Below, piece by piece: positions 36,230-44,711 of a stretch of 64,000 nt of DNA (position 1 is the stretch's first letter; each line of letters starts with the position of its first letter). The stretch is from positions 2,294,001-2,358,000 of the forward strand of contig NZ_LT629742.1 in assembly GCF_900104895.1 (NCBI RefSeq). The letters are read 5' to 3'. The position numbers were made by a program, and so were the translations under genes. A model generated the notes under the pieces. The model was not told where the DNA came from and ran no database searches. It was given only the letters and a program-made list of their open reading frames with translations. This DNA is from Microterricola viridarii. Its GTDB lineage: Bacteria; Actinomycetota; Actinomycetes; Actinomycetales; Microbacteriaceae.

Positions 36230-37648
36230 ATGGAAACGCAGCCAGCGAAGGCCCCCGCAACCGGGTTCGACCCGGTGCTGGATGCAGACCTGGCCGAGCT
36301 CTCCTCGGGTGCTTCCGCGGAGTGTGCGCTGCAGGCGGAACGCTACCGGCGCATCGATTCCGCCGTGCGCCGGGCGGTCGCGATCGCCGACCCGCTCGGC
36401 GGCCGCCCGTCCCTGGACGAGCAGTTCGCCCGCCGCAGCATCACCGCCGAGCTCGCCCTGATCCTGCGGGTGCACGAGCGCACCATGGTCGGCCTCATCT
36501 ACGAGGCCGGGCAACTCTGCGGCACCTTCTCCAACACGCTGGTCGAGCTCTCCGCCGGCACCATCACCCAGCGGCACGCCCGCGAGATCCTCGCCGCGGC
36601 CGTCTTCCTGCCGCCCACCCTGCACGCCCCCTTCGAGCAGGAATCCCTGGTCAAAGCCCGCACCATGAACGTCTCCGCATTCCACAAGGCGGTTGCCCGG
36701 ATCCGCGACCGGCTGCACCCAGACGCCCTCGCCGACCGCGCCGCCCGGTCCCGAGCCGACCGACGCCTGGTGTTCGAGCCGGACGCCGACGGGATGGCCT
36801 GGCTGCACCTCTACCTGGAGGCGGAGAAGGCCCTCGCCATCAGCACCCGAGTGGGCGACCTCGCCACGGAGGCGCAGAAGGAGGCGGCCGAGGCCGGCGA
36901 GCTGGTGACAGACGTGGTGGCAGCGGACGAGGCCACAGGCGAACTGACCGACGACATCCTGAGCGCGGGCACCCACGCTCAGCTCGAGGCCGACATCGCC
37001 GCCGAGCTACTGCTCGGCCTCCCCACTCAGAGCACCGACGACGGCCAGACCCACATCCCGACGCTCGCGTTCGCCCGCCCCGAGGTCTTCGTCGCCGTCC
37101 CAAAACTCACCATCGGCATCGACACCCTCATCGGCACCTCGGAGGAGCCGGCCGAACTCCACGGCTACGGCCCGATCGACGCCGACACGGCCAGACGGCT
37201 CGTCGCCGAGGCCCCGACACTGCACCGGATCCTCACCGACCCGCTCGACGGCACCCCGCTGCAGCTGGACCCGACCCAGTACCGGCTGAGCGCGTCGCTC
37301 CGGCGCTGGATCCTGTACCGGGACGAGACGTGCCGGTTCCCGGGCTGCACGAGGAAGGCCGAGCGTTCCGAGACCGACCACACCCGGGCCTGGGAGAGCG
37401 GCGGGCTGACCGTCGAGGACAACCTGGCCGTGCTCTGCAAGAAGCACCACCGGCTCAAGCACAACTCCCGCTGGCGGGTGCGGCAGACAGGCGGCGGGAA
37501 CCTGAACTGGAGGTCGCCGGGCGGCCGCGAGTACACGACGACCCCGTCCCGGATGCAACACGCCCCACCGCGACCACCGACGGTTCCGACGGCCTCAACC
37601 GTCGAAATCGGACCGCCACTACTATTCAACGACGCCCCACCGTTCTAG
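36230..37648 (+). CDS. DUF222 protein with HNH endonuclease domain
   Basis: 472 residues. The DUF222 helical region covers about residues 40-300. The C-terminal HNH nuclease has zinc Cys residues and the catalytic His (CRFPGCTRKAERSETDHTRA, NLAVLCKKHHRLKH) at about residues 367-412. This is the 13E12-like family, present in many copies in actinobacterial genomes and often near repeats or mobile DNA. Its role is unknown; site-specific cutting and recombination have been suggested. A repeat array lies upstream. All HNH residues look intact. Confidence 0.92.
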   Translation: METQPAKAPATGFDPVLDADLAELSSGASAECALQAERYRRIDSAVRRAVAIADPLGGRPSLDEQFARRSITAELALILRVHERTMVGLIYEAGQLCGTFSNTLVELSAGTITQRHAREILAAAVFLPPTLHAPFEQESLVKARTMNVSAFHKAVARIRDRLHPDALADRAARSRADRRLVFEPDADGMAWLHLYLEAEKALAISTRVGDLATEAQKEAAEAGELVTDVVAADEATGELTDDILSAGTHAQLEADIAAELLLGLPTQSTDDGQTHIPTLAFARPEVFVAVPKLTIGIDTLIGTSEEPAELHGYGPIDADTARRLVAEAPTLHRILTDPLDGTPLQLDPTQYRLSASLRRWILYRDETCRFPGCTRKAERSETDHTRAWESGGLTVEDNLAVLCKKHHRLKHNSRWRVRQTGGGNLNWRSPGGREYTTTPSRMQHAPPRPPTVPTASTVEIGPPLLFNDAPPF

Positions 37649-37775
37649 CTTGACGCTGCCACGCCACAAGCCGGGTCGCAGGCACCGCAAACCCAGATAC
37701 CAAGTAGCGCTCGGGTTTGACATAGTAGTGACGACACTGGTGCCAAGAATGCGGCACTCCGATCAGGGAAGAGCA

Positions 37776-40166
37776 ATGACCACACCGCATCTCGGCAGCG
37801 CTGCCGCGCTCGTCTCCCAGCTCACGCTCGACGAGAAGCTCCTGCTTCTCTCAGGGGCAAACATGTGGGCGACGCAGACGGTGGGCGCGATTCCCTCGAC
37901 GTTCCTCGCGAACGGCCCGAACGGTGTCGGCAAGCAGGCCTCCGAAGCCGACCACGTCGGCGGCGGAGAGATGCTGCCAGCGACCTGCTTCCCCTCCCCC
38001 TCGGCGCTCGCCTCCTCCTGGGACGTGGCGCTCGTCGAGGAGGTCGGGGTGGCGCTCGGCCGCGAATCCCGCTCGAAGGATGTCGGCGTGCTGCTCGGGC
38101 CCGGGCTCAACATCAAGCGCCACCCCGGCGGCGGGCGTGTTTTCGAGTATTTCTCCGAAGACCCTCACCTGTCGGGCAAGATCGCCGCCGCGCTCGTGCG
38201 CGGAGTGCAGTCGCAGGGCGTCGGCTCCTCGATCAAGCACTTCGCCGGCAACAACCAGGAGACCTTCCGGATGCGGCTGGACTCCATCATCGACGAGCGC
38301 ACGCTGCGCGAGATCTACCTCACCGGTTTCGAGATCGCGGTGCGGGAGTCGGACCCGTGGACGGTCATGACCTCGTACAACCTGGTCAACGGCGAGCACC
38401 CCGGCGAGTCGCAGCGGCTCCTCGCGCAGATCCTCCGCGAGGAGTGGGGCTTCACCGGTCTCGTCATGAGCGACTGGTTCGCCGTCTCCGACCGCCCGGC
38501 CGGCATCCGCGCGGGGCTCGACCTCGAGATGCCGGGCAACAACGGAATCTGGACCGGGCGCGTCAAGAAGGCCATCGCCGAGGGCACCCTCACCCTTGCC
38601 GAGGTGGATGCCGCGGCCACCCGTGTTGCCGAACTCGCCCTGCGCGCCGCCGCAGCAGCAGCCGGCCCCGCCGTTCCGGCCGACCTCGACGCCCACCACG
38701 CCCTCGCACGCCGCGCCGCGGCCGCCGGCACCGTCCTGCTCCGCAACGACGGCATCCTGCCGCTCCGCGCAGAGGGCACGATCGCGATCATCGGCGCCGC
38801 CGCCGAGACCCCCCGCTACCAGGGCGTCGGGAGCGCGCATGTCAACGCCGTCACAGTCGAGACCGTGCTCGACGCGCTGCCCGGGCGCCTCGGCACGAGC
38901 GCCGAGTTCACCTTCGCGCGCGGCTACGACGCCACCTCCGGTGCTGTCAGCGCAGAGGACTCCGCCGCAGCGTACGCGGCCGCCGAGGCCGCCGACGTCG
39001 CCGTCCTCCTCCTCGCCATCCCGGCGGGCAAGGAGGCAGAGGGCATCGACCGCGAGAACCCCGTCTTCCCGCCGGCCATGAACGAGCTGGTACGCACCGT
39101 GACGGCGGCAAACCCGCGAACAGTCGTCGTGCTCGTCAACGGCGCTCCCCTGGAGCTGCCGTGGGCGGACGCCCCCGCCGCGCTGCTGGAGGCCTATCTG
39201 GGCGGCCAGGCGGCCGGGCCGGCGATCGTCGACGTGCTCTTCGGTGATGCGGAGCCCGGCGGGCGGCTCGGCGAGAGCTTCCCCGTCGCGGCAGCAGACC
39301 TGCCGGCGTCGGCAAACTTCCCGACGACGAGCCCCACGCAGGTGCAGTACCGCGAGAACATCTACGTCGGCTACCGCTTCCACGACTCGTTCGGGATCGC
39401 CCCGCGCTTCCCGTTCGGGCACGGCCTCGGCTACACCAGCTTCGAGTACGGGGCGCTGGAGGTCTCCGGTGAGGGCGTCAACCTGGCCATCACCGTCCCC
39501 GTGACGAACACGGGCGAGCGCGCCGGGTCGGAGGTCGTGCAGCTCTATGTGCACGCAAGCGAATCCGCGGTGCACCGGCCGGAGCAGGAACTCAAGGCGT
39601 TCGCCAAGGTGCACCTCGAACCCAACGAGACCCGACGCGTGACCCTGAGCTTGGGGCACCGGGCGTTCGCCGTCTACGACGTCGCGCGCTCCTCGTGGGC
39701 GGCGGAGAGCGGCGACTACGAGATCCGTGTCGGCTCCTCCTCGCGCGACATCCGCAGCTCCACGATCGTGCTTCTCGACACCGGCGACGCCGTGACCCCC
39801 GTCGAACGGCCCCAGGCTGCCGTGGCCAGCGCCGCCGAGTTCGCGCGACTCCTCGGCGGCCCGGTTCCCCCGGCCGCGGGGCTCGTGCCGTACAGCATCA
39901 ACTCCCCCATCGACGACCTGCGCACCACGTGGTTGGGGCGTCGCCTGCACGGCGCGCTGCTCGGCGTCATCACGAAGAAGCTGCCAGCCGGCGGCGACGA
40001 CGACACGCAGGCGATGATCACGGCCGTCGTCGGCGGCATGCCGCTGCGCACCCTCGTCGCGAACTCCGACGGCAAACTCAGCCTCGACACGATGGAGCGC
40101 ATCGTGCGCGTGCTGAACGCCGCGTCGCCGGAGGCCCGGCACGCCCGGCGCGCGGCCACGACCTAG
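37776..40166 (+). CDS. Beta-glucosidase, glycoside hydrolase family 3
   Basis: 796 residues from the ATG at 37776; a 42-residue in-frame extension upstream looks non-coding. Domains: GH3 N-terminal barrel with KHFAGNNQE and nucleophile Asp233 in TGLVMSDWFAVSDRPAG; GH3 C-terminal domain (LLRNDGILPLRAEGTIAIIG, GKEAEGIDRENPVFP); and a fibronectin III-like domain (SEVVQLYVHASESAVHRPEQ). No signal peptide, so it probably splits imported beta-glucosides in the cytoplasm. The C-terminal 100 residues (NSPIDDLRTTWLGRRLHGAL) are an extra helical tail found in some family members. A terminator follows. Confidence 0.94.
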   Translation: MTTPHLGSAAALVSQLTLDEKLLLLSGANMWATQTVGAIPSTFLANGPNGVGKQASEADHVGGGEMLPATCFPSPSALASSWDVALVEEVGVALGRESRSKDVGVLLGPGLNIKRHPGGGRVFEYFSEDPHLSGKIAAALVRGVQSQGVGSSIKHFAGNNQETFRMRLDSIIDERTLREIYLTGFEIAVRESDPWTVMTSYNLVNGEHPGESQRLLAQILREEWGFTGLVMSDWFAVSDRPAGIRAGLDLEMPGNNGIWTGRVKKAIAEGTLTLAEVDAAATRVAELALRAAAAAAGPAVPADLDAHHALARRAAAAGTVLLRNDGILPLRAEGTIAIIGAAAETPRYQGVGSAHVNAVTVETVLDALPGRLGTSAEFTFARGYDATSGAVSAEDSAAAYAAAEAADVAVLLLAIPAGKEAEGIDRENPVFPPAMNELVRTVTAANPRTVVVLVNGAPLELPWADAPAALLEAYLGGQAAGPAIVDVLFGDAEPGGRLGESFPVAAADLPASANFPTTSPTQVQYRENIYVGYRFHDSFGIAPRFPFGHGLGYTSFEYGALEVSGEGVNLAITVPVTNTGERAGSEVVQLYVHASESAVHRPEQELKAFAKVHLEPNETRRVTLSLGHRAFAVYDVARSSWAAESGDYEIRVGSSSRDIRSSTIVLLDTGDAVTPVERPQAAVASAAEFARLLGGPVPPAAGLVPYSINSPIDDLRTTWLGRRLHGALLGVITKKLPAGGDDDTQAMITAVVGGMPLRTLVANSDGKLSLDTMERIVRVLNAASPEARHARRAATT

Positions 40167-40190
40167 CCGGCCGACAACGCCCGGAAACAG

Positions 40191-40217
40191 AAAACCCCCG
40201 CCTGAGGCGGGGGTTTT
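40191..40217. terminator. Terminator shared by the GH3 gene and the displaced tRNA end
   Basis: A perfect 12-bp hairpin (40191-40202 with 40206-40217, loop TGA) has an A-tract on one side and a T-tract on the other, so it works on both strands. It matches the hairpin after tRNA-Val at 43775-43799, with the core CCCCGCCTGAGGCGGGG identical. Confidence 0.9.
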
Positions 40218-40221
40218 TCGA

Positions 40222-40271
40222 TGTGGGCCCTACTGGGCTCGAACCGATGACATCCACGGTGCAAATGTGGC
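40222..40271 (-). repeat. Displaced tRNA-Val 3' fragment (attachment site remnant)
   Basis: Read on the minus strand, this is the anticodon stem to acceptor end of tRNA-Val with three substitutions against the intact gene at 43805-43877. The D arm and 5' acceptor strand are missing, so it is not a functional tRNA. The terminator hairpin follows it just as it follows the intact gene. It marks the original 3' flank pushed aside by integration. Confidence 0.8.
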
Positions 40272-40453
40272 TATAGCCCTGTCCGAGCAAGAATCCGCAA
40301 GATTCCGCGGCTTCTCCAGGACCCTTGATTTGCGGGATTCTGCAAGAACACGCGGATACTGACAGAGCTGTCGGCACCGCGGGTCCTGATTAATTTGGCG
40401 ACAAAGTACGGAATCCCCAAGAAACTAACGACGCCGAGGCAAGAGCCTCGCAG

Positions 40454-40980
40454 ATGACGCCTCTGCCCAGCTCTCAGTTGCTCCGGATCAAAGCAGTGGC
40501 GTACCTGCTCGAACTCTTCGGCGGCATCTGCGAGATCTGCGGAGCGCCGGTCGACGGGGAGCTCAGGAGCCCCATCCAGCAGCACCGCAGATAGACCATA
40601 TTCGGCCTCGTTCGGAGGGCGGCAATGACGTCTGAGGGAAAGTTCGAATCCTCCACAACTCGTGCGACTCGGAACGCGGGCCGGGCCTGCTACCGGTTCC
40701 CAAAGAGCGGGCTGTTCGGCTGATGGCTCCCCGCATCGCCTGTCGAGAGGGGCTGCTTGCCCAGGCAGAGCTATACGCGATGGAGATGAATCAGGCGCAG
40801 CACAGGGCGGGCGTCCTTCAGCTGACGATGGATGCACTCACTCCCAATGATGGGTGTCTCGCTACGACGCAGCTCCGACGAAATGAAATCAGATTCAAAG
40901 CCCGAGGAGAGTGGTGTACGGCGGACTCCTCATGGCGCAGGCTCAAGCGAGAGATAGACGCCGCAACGCGTTCTGAATAG
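40454..40980 (+). pseudogene. Broken HNH endonuclease gene
   Basis: Frame 1 from the ATG at 40454 reads LLELFGGICEICGAPVDGEL and ends at a TAG (40592). Shifting frame near 40570-40590 continues as QIDHIRPRSEGGNDV, a TGA at 40633, then GKVRILHNSCDSERG and a tail to 40980. Together the pieces give CxxC...DHxxPxSxGG...LHxxCxxxxG, the standard HNH nuclease with its zinc site. The TGA stands where a Trp (TGG) would fit. One frameshift and one stop therefore kill it. The stretches 40272-40453 and 40981-41157 hold nothing else I can support. Confidence 0.7.
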
Positions 40981-41157
40981 GCGCAGTTGCCGATGGTGCC
41001 GGAGAACTTGTCGCATGGGTGCGTCCCCGCCTGCCGGTGATTCGGGTCACTTTGAAGTTAGAGCTTCCGGTGCGCCGGGATCGGCGATCGCACGGAGACA
41101 TATAGGCTCCACTGAGTTCAATTTAGATGAGTCCCCGCGGGGGTTTAGGGGAGCCCC

Positions 41158-41940
41158 ATGGCTGACGTAGAAGTCAAGTACGAGACGAAGACCGCCACAA
41201 CTGTACGCGGCATGGAGGCGCGCTCCATCGAGAAGGCAAAGCAGGACGGCTGGGAATTCGTATCCCAGACCGAACTCCCTTTGCTTCGCACCCAGCTGAG
41301 CTTCCGTCGTGTGAAACCCAAAGTCAACTGGACCCCATTCTTGATACTGGGCGGCGTGATCGTAGTCTTGGCCAGCATTATCACCGTGATGAGCATCGTC
41401 ACCGGCGGGGACGACGGGGCGGCGTCGGTTCCAGCGGCACCCACTGCGACCGCGCAAGCCGGAGCGGAGGCCGAGGTGAAATCGGAGCCTGCCGCTGATG
41501 TGTTCGTCTACGAAGGCCCCGCATACGAACTCATCACCGCTGAAGATCCGATTAGCGAAGGCGGTCTGAGGCAGTATTGGGTGCTTACGGACAAGCTCGA
41601 CTATTCGAACCCCAGTTTCAAAGAGCAGGTCAAGCTGATCATCACCGATGTCACTCGTGCGGCAAAGACGACCGACATCATCGTGCAGGTCGTCACCGAT
41701 GCCGAGATCATCGAGGCGGAATCCTACTCAACATTTGAGAGCTACTCCGCGACACACGATGCGGATCACATGAAGAACGTGCTCTTCCCCAAGCAGGCGA
41801 CCGACTGGGTCGCTTGGTACGCGGGCGGCTATGACTACGATGAGGTCGCGCTGACTGGGGCTGACGACACTTACACGCTCGACTGGCTCCCCGTGGGCTA
41901 CGAGGGCCACGAGAAGTGGAAGCCGCTGGCTGAGGGCTAA
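41158..41940 (+). CDS. Single-pass membrane protein of the island, unknown
   Basis: 260 residues; the ATG follows AGGGGAGCCCC. The N-terminal 55 residues (VKYETKTATTVRGMEARSIE, then GWEFVSQTELPLLRTQLSF and RRVKPK) form a small DUF4177-like module on the cytoplasmic side. One membrane helix lies at about 61-81 and an Ala/Thr/Glu linker follows. The acidic outer domain of about 150 residues (QYWVLTDKLDYSNPSFKEQV, DDTYTLDWLPVGYEGHEKW) has no match that I recognise. It is the only apparently intact non-nuclease gene of the element. Codon use is less GC-rich than outside. Confidence 0.75.
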   Translation: MADVEVKYETKTATTVRGMEARSIEKAKQDGWEFVSQTELPLLRTQLSFRRVKPKVNWTPFLILGGVIVVLASIITVMSIVTGGDDGAASVPAAPTATAQAGAEAEVKSEPAADVFVYEGPAYELITAEDPISEGGLRQYWVLTDKLDYSNPSFKEQVKLIITDVTRAAKTTDIIVQVVTDAEIIEAESYSTFESYSATHDADHMKNVLFPKQATDWVAWYAGGYDYDEVALTGADDTYTLDWLPVGYEGHEKWKPLAEG

Positions 41941-42079
41941 CTTTTTGGCTAGATGGCGTGCCCCGCTCCGTGAGATGCGCCGGCGGTTCGCGAGCGACAC
42001 GCCTACGCCGACCGGGTGAACTCTTCCTGTGAGGCATCCGTGCTGCACGAGGCCAAGCGTCTACGGCGAGCCACCTCGC

Positions 42080-42892
42080 CTAGCCTCCGTTCAGGCCATG
42101 CCTACGCGTGTCCAGCGCCACCTTGAAGTGGCTCTCTGCTGCATCGATCACCGATGTAGGTGTCGCCGGATCGAATACACGCAGGAGCGAGAAGCGGAAG
42201 CTGGCCGGCTGGAGTCCGCGGAGCATGACGTTGCCACCGTGCCCGTTGGCCGCATATGCGCCCCACCGCTGACGGATGTTCTCGAGGCCTTCCGCTTTGC
42301 CAACGTACTGGCGCCCGTCGCTGGTGTCAGTGATCAAATAGATACCGGCAACGGATGCGAGCGCGGTACGCCACGAGGCGTACCGGTGTTCACGCATCAC
42401 CGCCTGGAGTTTCGCATGATCGAGCACGAGCCGGTCAAACCCGGGGAAGGGCACCGGCTCCGCATCGGCGATTCCCATCACAGGGAGGCTTGCCGCTGTG
42501 TTGGCCCATACCCACCAGGCACGCGGCGACCTCCATCCGATTACGAGCCGGTTTCGAAGGTCCGTCATGTGATCTGACTCGACCACGTCGAAGATCCGAC
42601 GCACCCCGTCATTGGCAATCTCGCCGCGGTTCTCGACGACGCCCCAGAGCCGGGCCTGGTCACCGCCCTCCTTGATGAAGACGATCCAAAAACGAGGCGG
42701 TACCGCCGGGAACCTCTGCGTGATTGCGGACTGGTTTCTCGTGTACTGGAGAATCTCTGCGTCGGTGGAGTCCGCGTGTATGCCTGGTAGGCCGCTGTCC
42801 TCATGTGTTCGCACATACGCGTGTCGGATCACCAGGGCGTCAGCGAGGTCGATGCCCGCGTCAAGGAGAATCGGGCCAGTCGTTAGCGCCAT
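42080..42892 (-). CDS. GIY-YIG nuclease domain protein
   Basis: 270 residues. The C-terminal third is a GIY-YIG fold: VAGIYLITDTSDGRQYVGKA (GIY at 183-185, YVG at 196-198), then IRQRWGAYAANGHGGNVML with the conserved Arg and the NGHGGN turn, and a Glu in AAESHFK. The N-terminal 175 residues are a separate domain (PPRFWIVFIKEGGDQARLWG, SPRAWWVWANT) that could recognise the target. The layout resembles GIY-YIG restriction or defence nucleases more than homing or repair (UvrC) enzymes. It is encoded beside restriction-like remnants in a tRNA-integrated island. No methyltransferase partner is visible. Confidence 0.8.
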   Translation of the reverse strand: MALTTGPILLDAGIDLADALVIRHAYVRTHEDSGLPGIHADSTDAEILQYTRNQSAITQRFPAVPPRFWIVFIKEGGDQARLWGVVENRGEIANDGVRRIFDVVESDHMTDLRNRLVIGWRSPRAWWVWANTAASLPVMGIADAEPVPFPGFDRLVLDHAKLQAVMREHRYASWRTALASVAGIYLITDTSDGRQYVGKAEGLENIRQRWGAYAANGHGGNVMLRGLQPASFRFSLLRVFDPATPTSVIDAAESHFKVALDTRRHGLNGG

Positions 42893-42934
42893 CCGGGACT
42901 CCCTCTTTCAGTTCGATCCATTGTGCCGTGACGT

Positions 42935-43435
42935 TCACACGTTGCCAGACGTGGGAGTCTGGAATCTCGCGACCGGACCATGCTCACGCGGATGTTTGAA
43001 CAGCTGGTTAGGACGTGGAACGACAGCGGTTCGATCGTCGGCTACGGCGTCAAGCGCGGCCTGCTTCAACATCGTTCCGCCATTTCGGATACTGATACGT
43101 GTCGAATACAGTCGCACGGCAAAATCGAGTGTGAAGTCGGTCTGAGGCGCCAGCTCAGCCCCCGTTCCAGCCGCGCTGAACCAGAGCAAAAGCACGCCTG
43201 CGGCTTCCACGAACTTGGTGGTTTCATTGCTGAACCGGCATGTTGCGAAGAAAACTGCCTTCTTCCGTTCCGCTGCCGCAATACCAGCGATCTGTCGCAC
43301 TGCGTCAACGCCCTTGGATCCGGTCTTCGCGTCGTAAATCTTTACCTGAGCTACAAACCGACCCCACGAGCCAGCAACGCCGCCGCCTGTCCTACGTCGG
43401 GACGTCTCAGCATCGCGTACCCCCAGCCATCGCAT
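42935..43435 (-). pseudogene. N-terminally truncated, degenerate Mrr-like restriction endonuclease
   Basis: 166 residues with the second half of a PD-(D/E)xK Mrr-type domain: FVAQVKIYDAKTGSKGVDAV (the QVK part of the catalytic motif), RQIAG, KAVFFATCRFSNETTKFVEA and AGVLLLWFSAAG. The upstream piece MRWLGVRDAETSRRRTGGGV resembles the region where a catalytic Asp (GGID) is normal, but here it reads GGVA, so the acid is lost. The frame starts right where the integrase remnant ends on the other strand (about 43436), suggesting a deletion joined the two. Probably inactive. Confidence 0.6.
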
Positions 43436-43437
43436 CC

Positions 43438-43629
43438 AATCCCGGGATTGATATCAAGGCTGTTAGTACGTGGCTTGGGCACAGCGACACCGCGATCACG
43501 CTCCGCTTCTACATCCATTGGATGGGGATCGCCGACGACCCTCATGCGAGGACCGTGCTCAACGCTCGGGCGAGTGCGCCGAACGCTGAGGTACGAGTTC
43601 TGCGGAAGGTTGCCGTGCGCAGGGCCTAG
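43438..43629 (+). pseudogene. C-terminal remnant of a tyrosine integrase
   Basis: About 63 codons remain: NPGIDIKAVSTWLGHSDTAI, then TLRFYIHWMGIADDPHARTV and a basic tail. This is the end of a phage-type integrase: the LGH box with its catalytic His, then the nucleophile Tyr in FYIHWMG. The catalytic Arg and the N-terminal domains are missing; sequence before 43438 in this frame is unrelated. Its location about 180 nt from tRNA-Val is standard for an integrase gene next to its attachment site. Confidence 0.75.
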
Positions 43630-43774
43630 ACAATCCATTGACGCGCGCCGGATACCAGTGGGCGTTTTGTGTTGCACCTTACCCAGCTATCCGCAACAGC
43701 CTGGCGAAGCTCGCCACCGACACCTCACCGACACGCGGCCAGCATTTGGGCCACAGCGCCACCGTCTCACACAA

Positions 43775-43799
43775 AAAACCCCGCCTGAGGCGGGGTTTT
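43775..43799 (-). terminator. Terminator after tRNA-Val
   Basis: An 11-bp perfect hairpin with A/T flanks (43775-43785 with 43789-43799, loop TGA) lies 5 nt past the tRNA 3' end on the minus strand. The GC core is identical to that of the hairpin at 40191-40217. Confidence 0.9.
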
Positions 43800-43804
43800 C
43801 TCTG

Positions 43805-43877
43805 TGGGCCCTACCGGGCTCGAACCGATGACATCCACGGTGTAAACGTGGCGCTCTACCAACTGAGCTAAAGGCCC
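43805..43877 (-). tRNA. tRNA-Val (anticodon UAC)
   Basis: 73 nt, folding as a normal cloverleaf: acceptor GGGCCTT with AGGGCCC, D arm GCTC/GAGC, anticodon stem CCACG/CGTGG with loop TTTACAC (anticodon TAC), T arm ATCGG/CCGGT with loop TTCGAGC, and discriminator A. No CCA is encoded. The 3' half is the attachment core of the neighbouring element. Confidence 0.96.
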
Positions 43878-43979
43878 ATTGCGGGTGGATCACGCGCAAC
43901 GACTCATCTACCTTACCGACATTTTCGGATGCCGCGCGCCACTGGCCCCGCCTGCGCATCGCTGCCTACACTCATGGTC

Positions 43980-44696
43980 ATGCGCATCTCGCCGGCGAAG
44001 GACGATGGTCGCGACGCCCAGGAGCGCCGCTCGGAGACGCGCTGGCCGGCGTTCGCGGGTCTGGTCGTCGCGATCCTGCTCTACGTGAGCGTGCCGAACC
44101 CCGACACGGTTGTGCTCCGCCAGGTTGCCACCGTGATCCTGCTGCTCATGTTCATCCCCCTGGTGATCCAGAACCCGCACCGCCTCACCCGGCAGACGCA
44201 GTGGTCGCGTTGGCTGTCGATCAGTTTTGCCGCGCTGCTGGTGATCGCCAACCAGGTCAACGTCGCCTACGTCATCCGCTCGCTCATCGACGGCTCGGCC
44301 AACGGCCCCACGCTGCTCCTGACGGCCCTGCAGGTGTGGATCACCAATGTGATCGCCTTCGGCCTGTTGTACTGGGACCTCGATCGCGGCGGCCCCGTCG
44401 CCCGCGGAAACCTCGAACGCAGCCAGCTGCCCATCGCCGACTTCAAATTCCCGCAGGACGAGAGCAGCGACGACGTCGACGAGATTCGCCGCGTCTCCGC
44501 GCAGGCCGCGGACTGGCGGCCCGGCTTCGTCGACTACCTCTACGTCTCGCTGACCAACATGATGGCGTTCAGCCCGACGGATGCCATGCCGATGCGCTCG
44601 CGCACGAAGCTGATCATGGCGGCCCAGGCGCTCACCGGGTTCGTCCTGTTGGCGCTCGTCATCTCGCGGGCCGTCAACATCCTCGCCGCGACCTAG
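43980..44696 (+). CDS. Multi-pass membrane protein (DUF1345-like)
   Basis: About 238 residues from the ATG at 43980 (MRISPAKDDGRDAQERR); an ATG 6 nt earlier is also possible. Hydrophobic helices: WPAFAGLVVAILLYVSV, LRQVATVILLLMFIPLV, WLSISFAALLVIANQVNVA, LQVWITNVIAFGLLYWDL and a C-terminal LIMAAQALTGFVLLALVIS. The pattern with a soluble loop (IADFKFPQDESSDDV) and VDYLYVSLTNMMAFSPTDAM resembles DUF1345 proteins. Function unknown. It starts about 100 nt from tRNA-Val, divergent from it, and is convergent with the peroxiredoxin gene. Confidence 0.8.
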   Translation: MRISPAKDDGRDAQERRSETRWPAFAGLVVAILLYVSVPNPDTVVLRQVATVILLLMFIPLVIQNPHRLTRQTQWSRWLSISFAALLVIANQVNVAYVIRSLIDGSANGPTLLLTALQVWITNVIAFGLLYWDLDRGGPVARGNLERSQLPIADFKFPQDESSDDVDEIRRVSAQAADWRPGFVDYLYVSLTNMMAFSPTDAMPMRSRTKLIMAAQALTGFVLLALVISRAVNILAAT

Positions 44697-44711
44697 GCAC
44701 GCCCGGCGCGT

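Larger units (their letters stand above)
40222..43851. mobile_element. Decayed integrative element in tRNA-Val
   Basis: Bounds: a 3' tRNA-Val fragment on the left (40222-40271) and the intact tRNA-Val on the right, sharing an exact 27-bp core (40235-40261 and 43816-43842) in about 50 bp of near identity. The tRNA 3' end points into the element, as in integration at a tRNA 3' end. Inside: an HNH nuclease with a frameshift and stop, a membrane protein, a GIY-YIG nuclease, an N-terminally cut Mrr-like fragment and an integrase C-terminus beside the right end. Base composition is visibly lower in GC than the flanks. It can no longer move by itself. Confidence 0.75.

Noticed and set aside
37717-37750. 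TTGACA-type promoter before the GH3 gene
   Set aside because: A TTGACA is present at 37717, but no -10 lies at an acceptable distance.
40222-40271. Second functional tRNA-Val
   Set aside because: Only the 3' part is present; the D arm and 5' acceptor strand are missing.
40271-40837. Minus-strand frame of 188 codons in the island
   Set aside because: Antisense to the HNH pseudogene pieces, with no domain and mixed composition.
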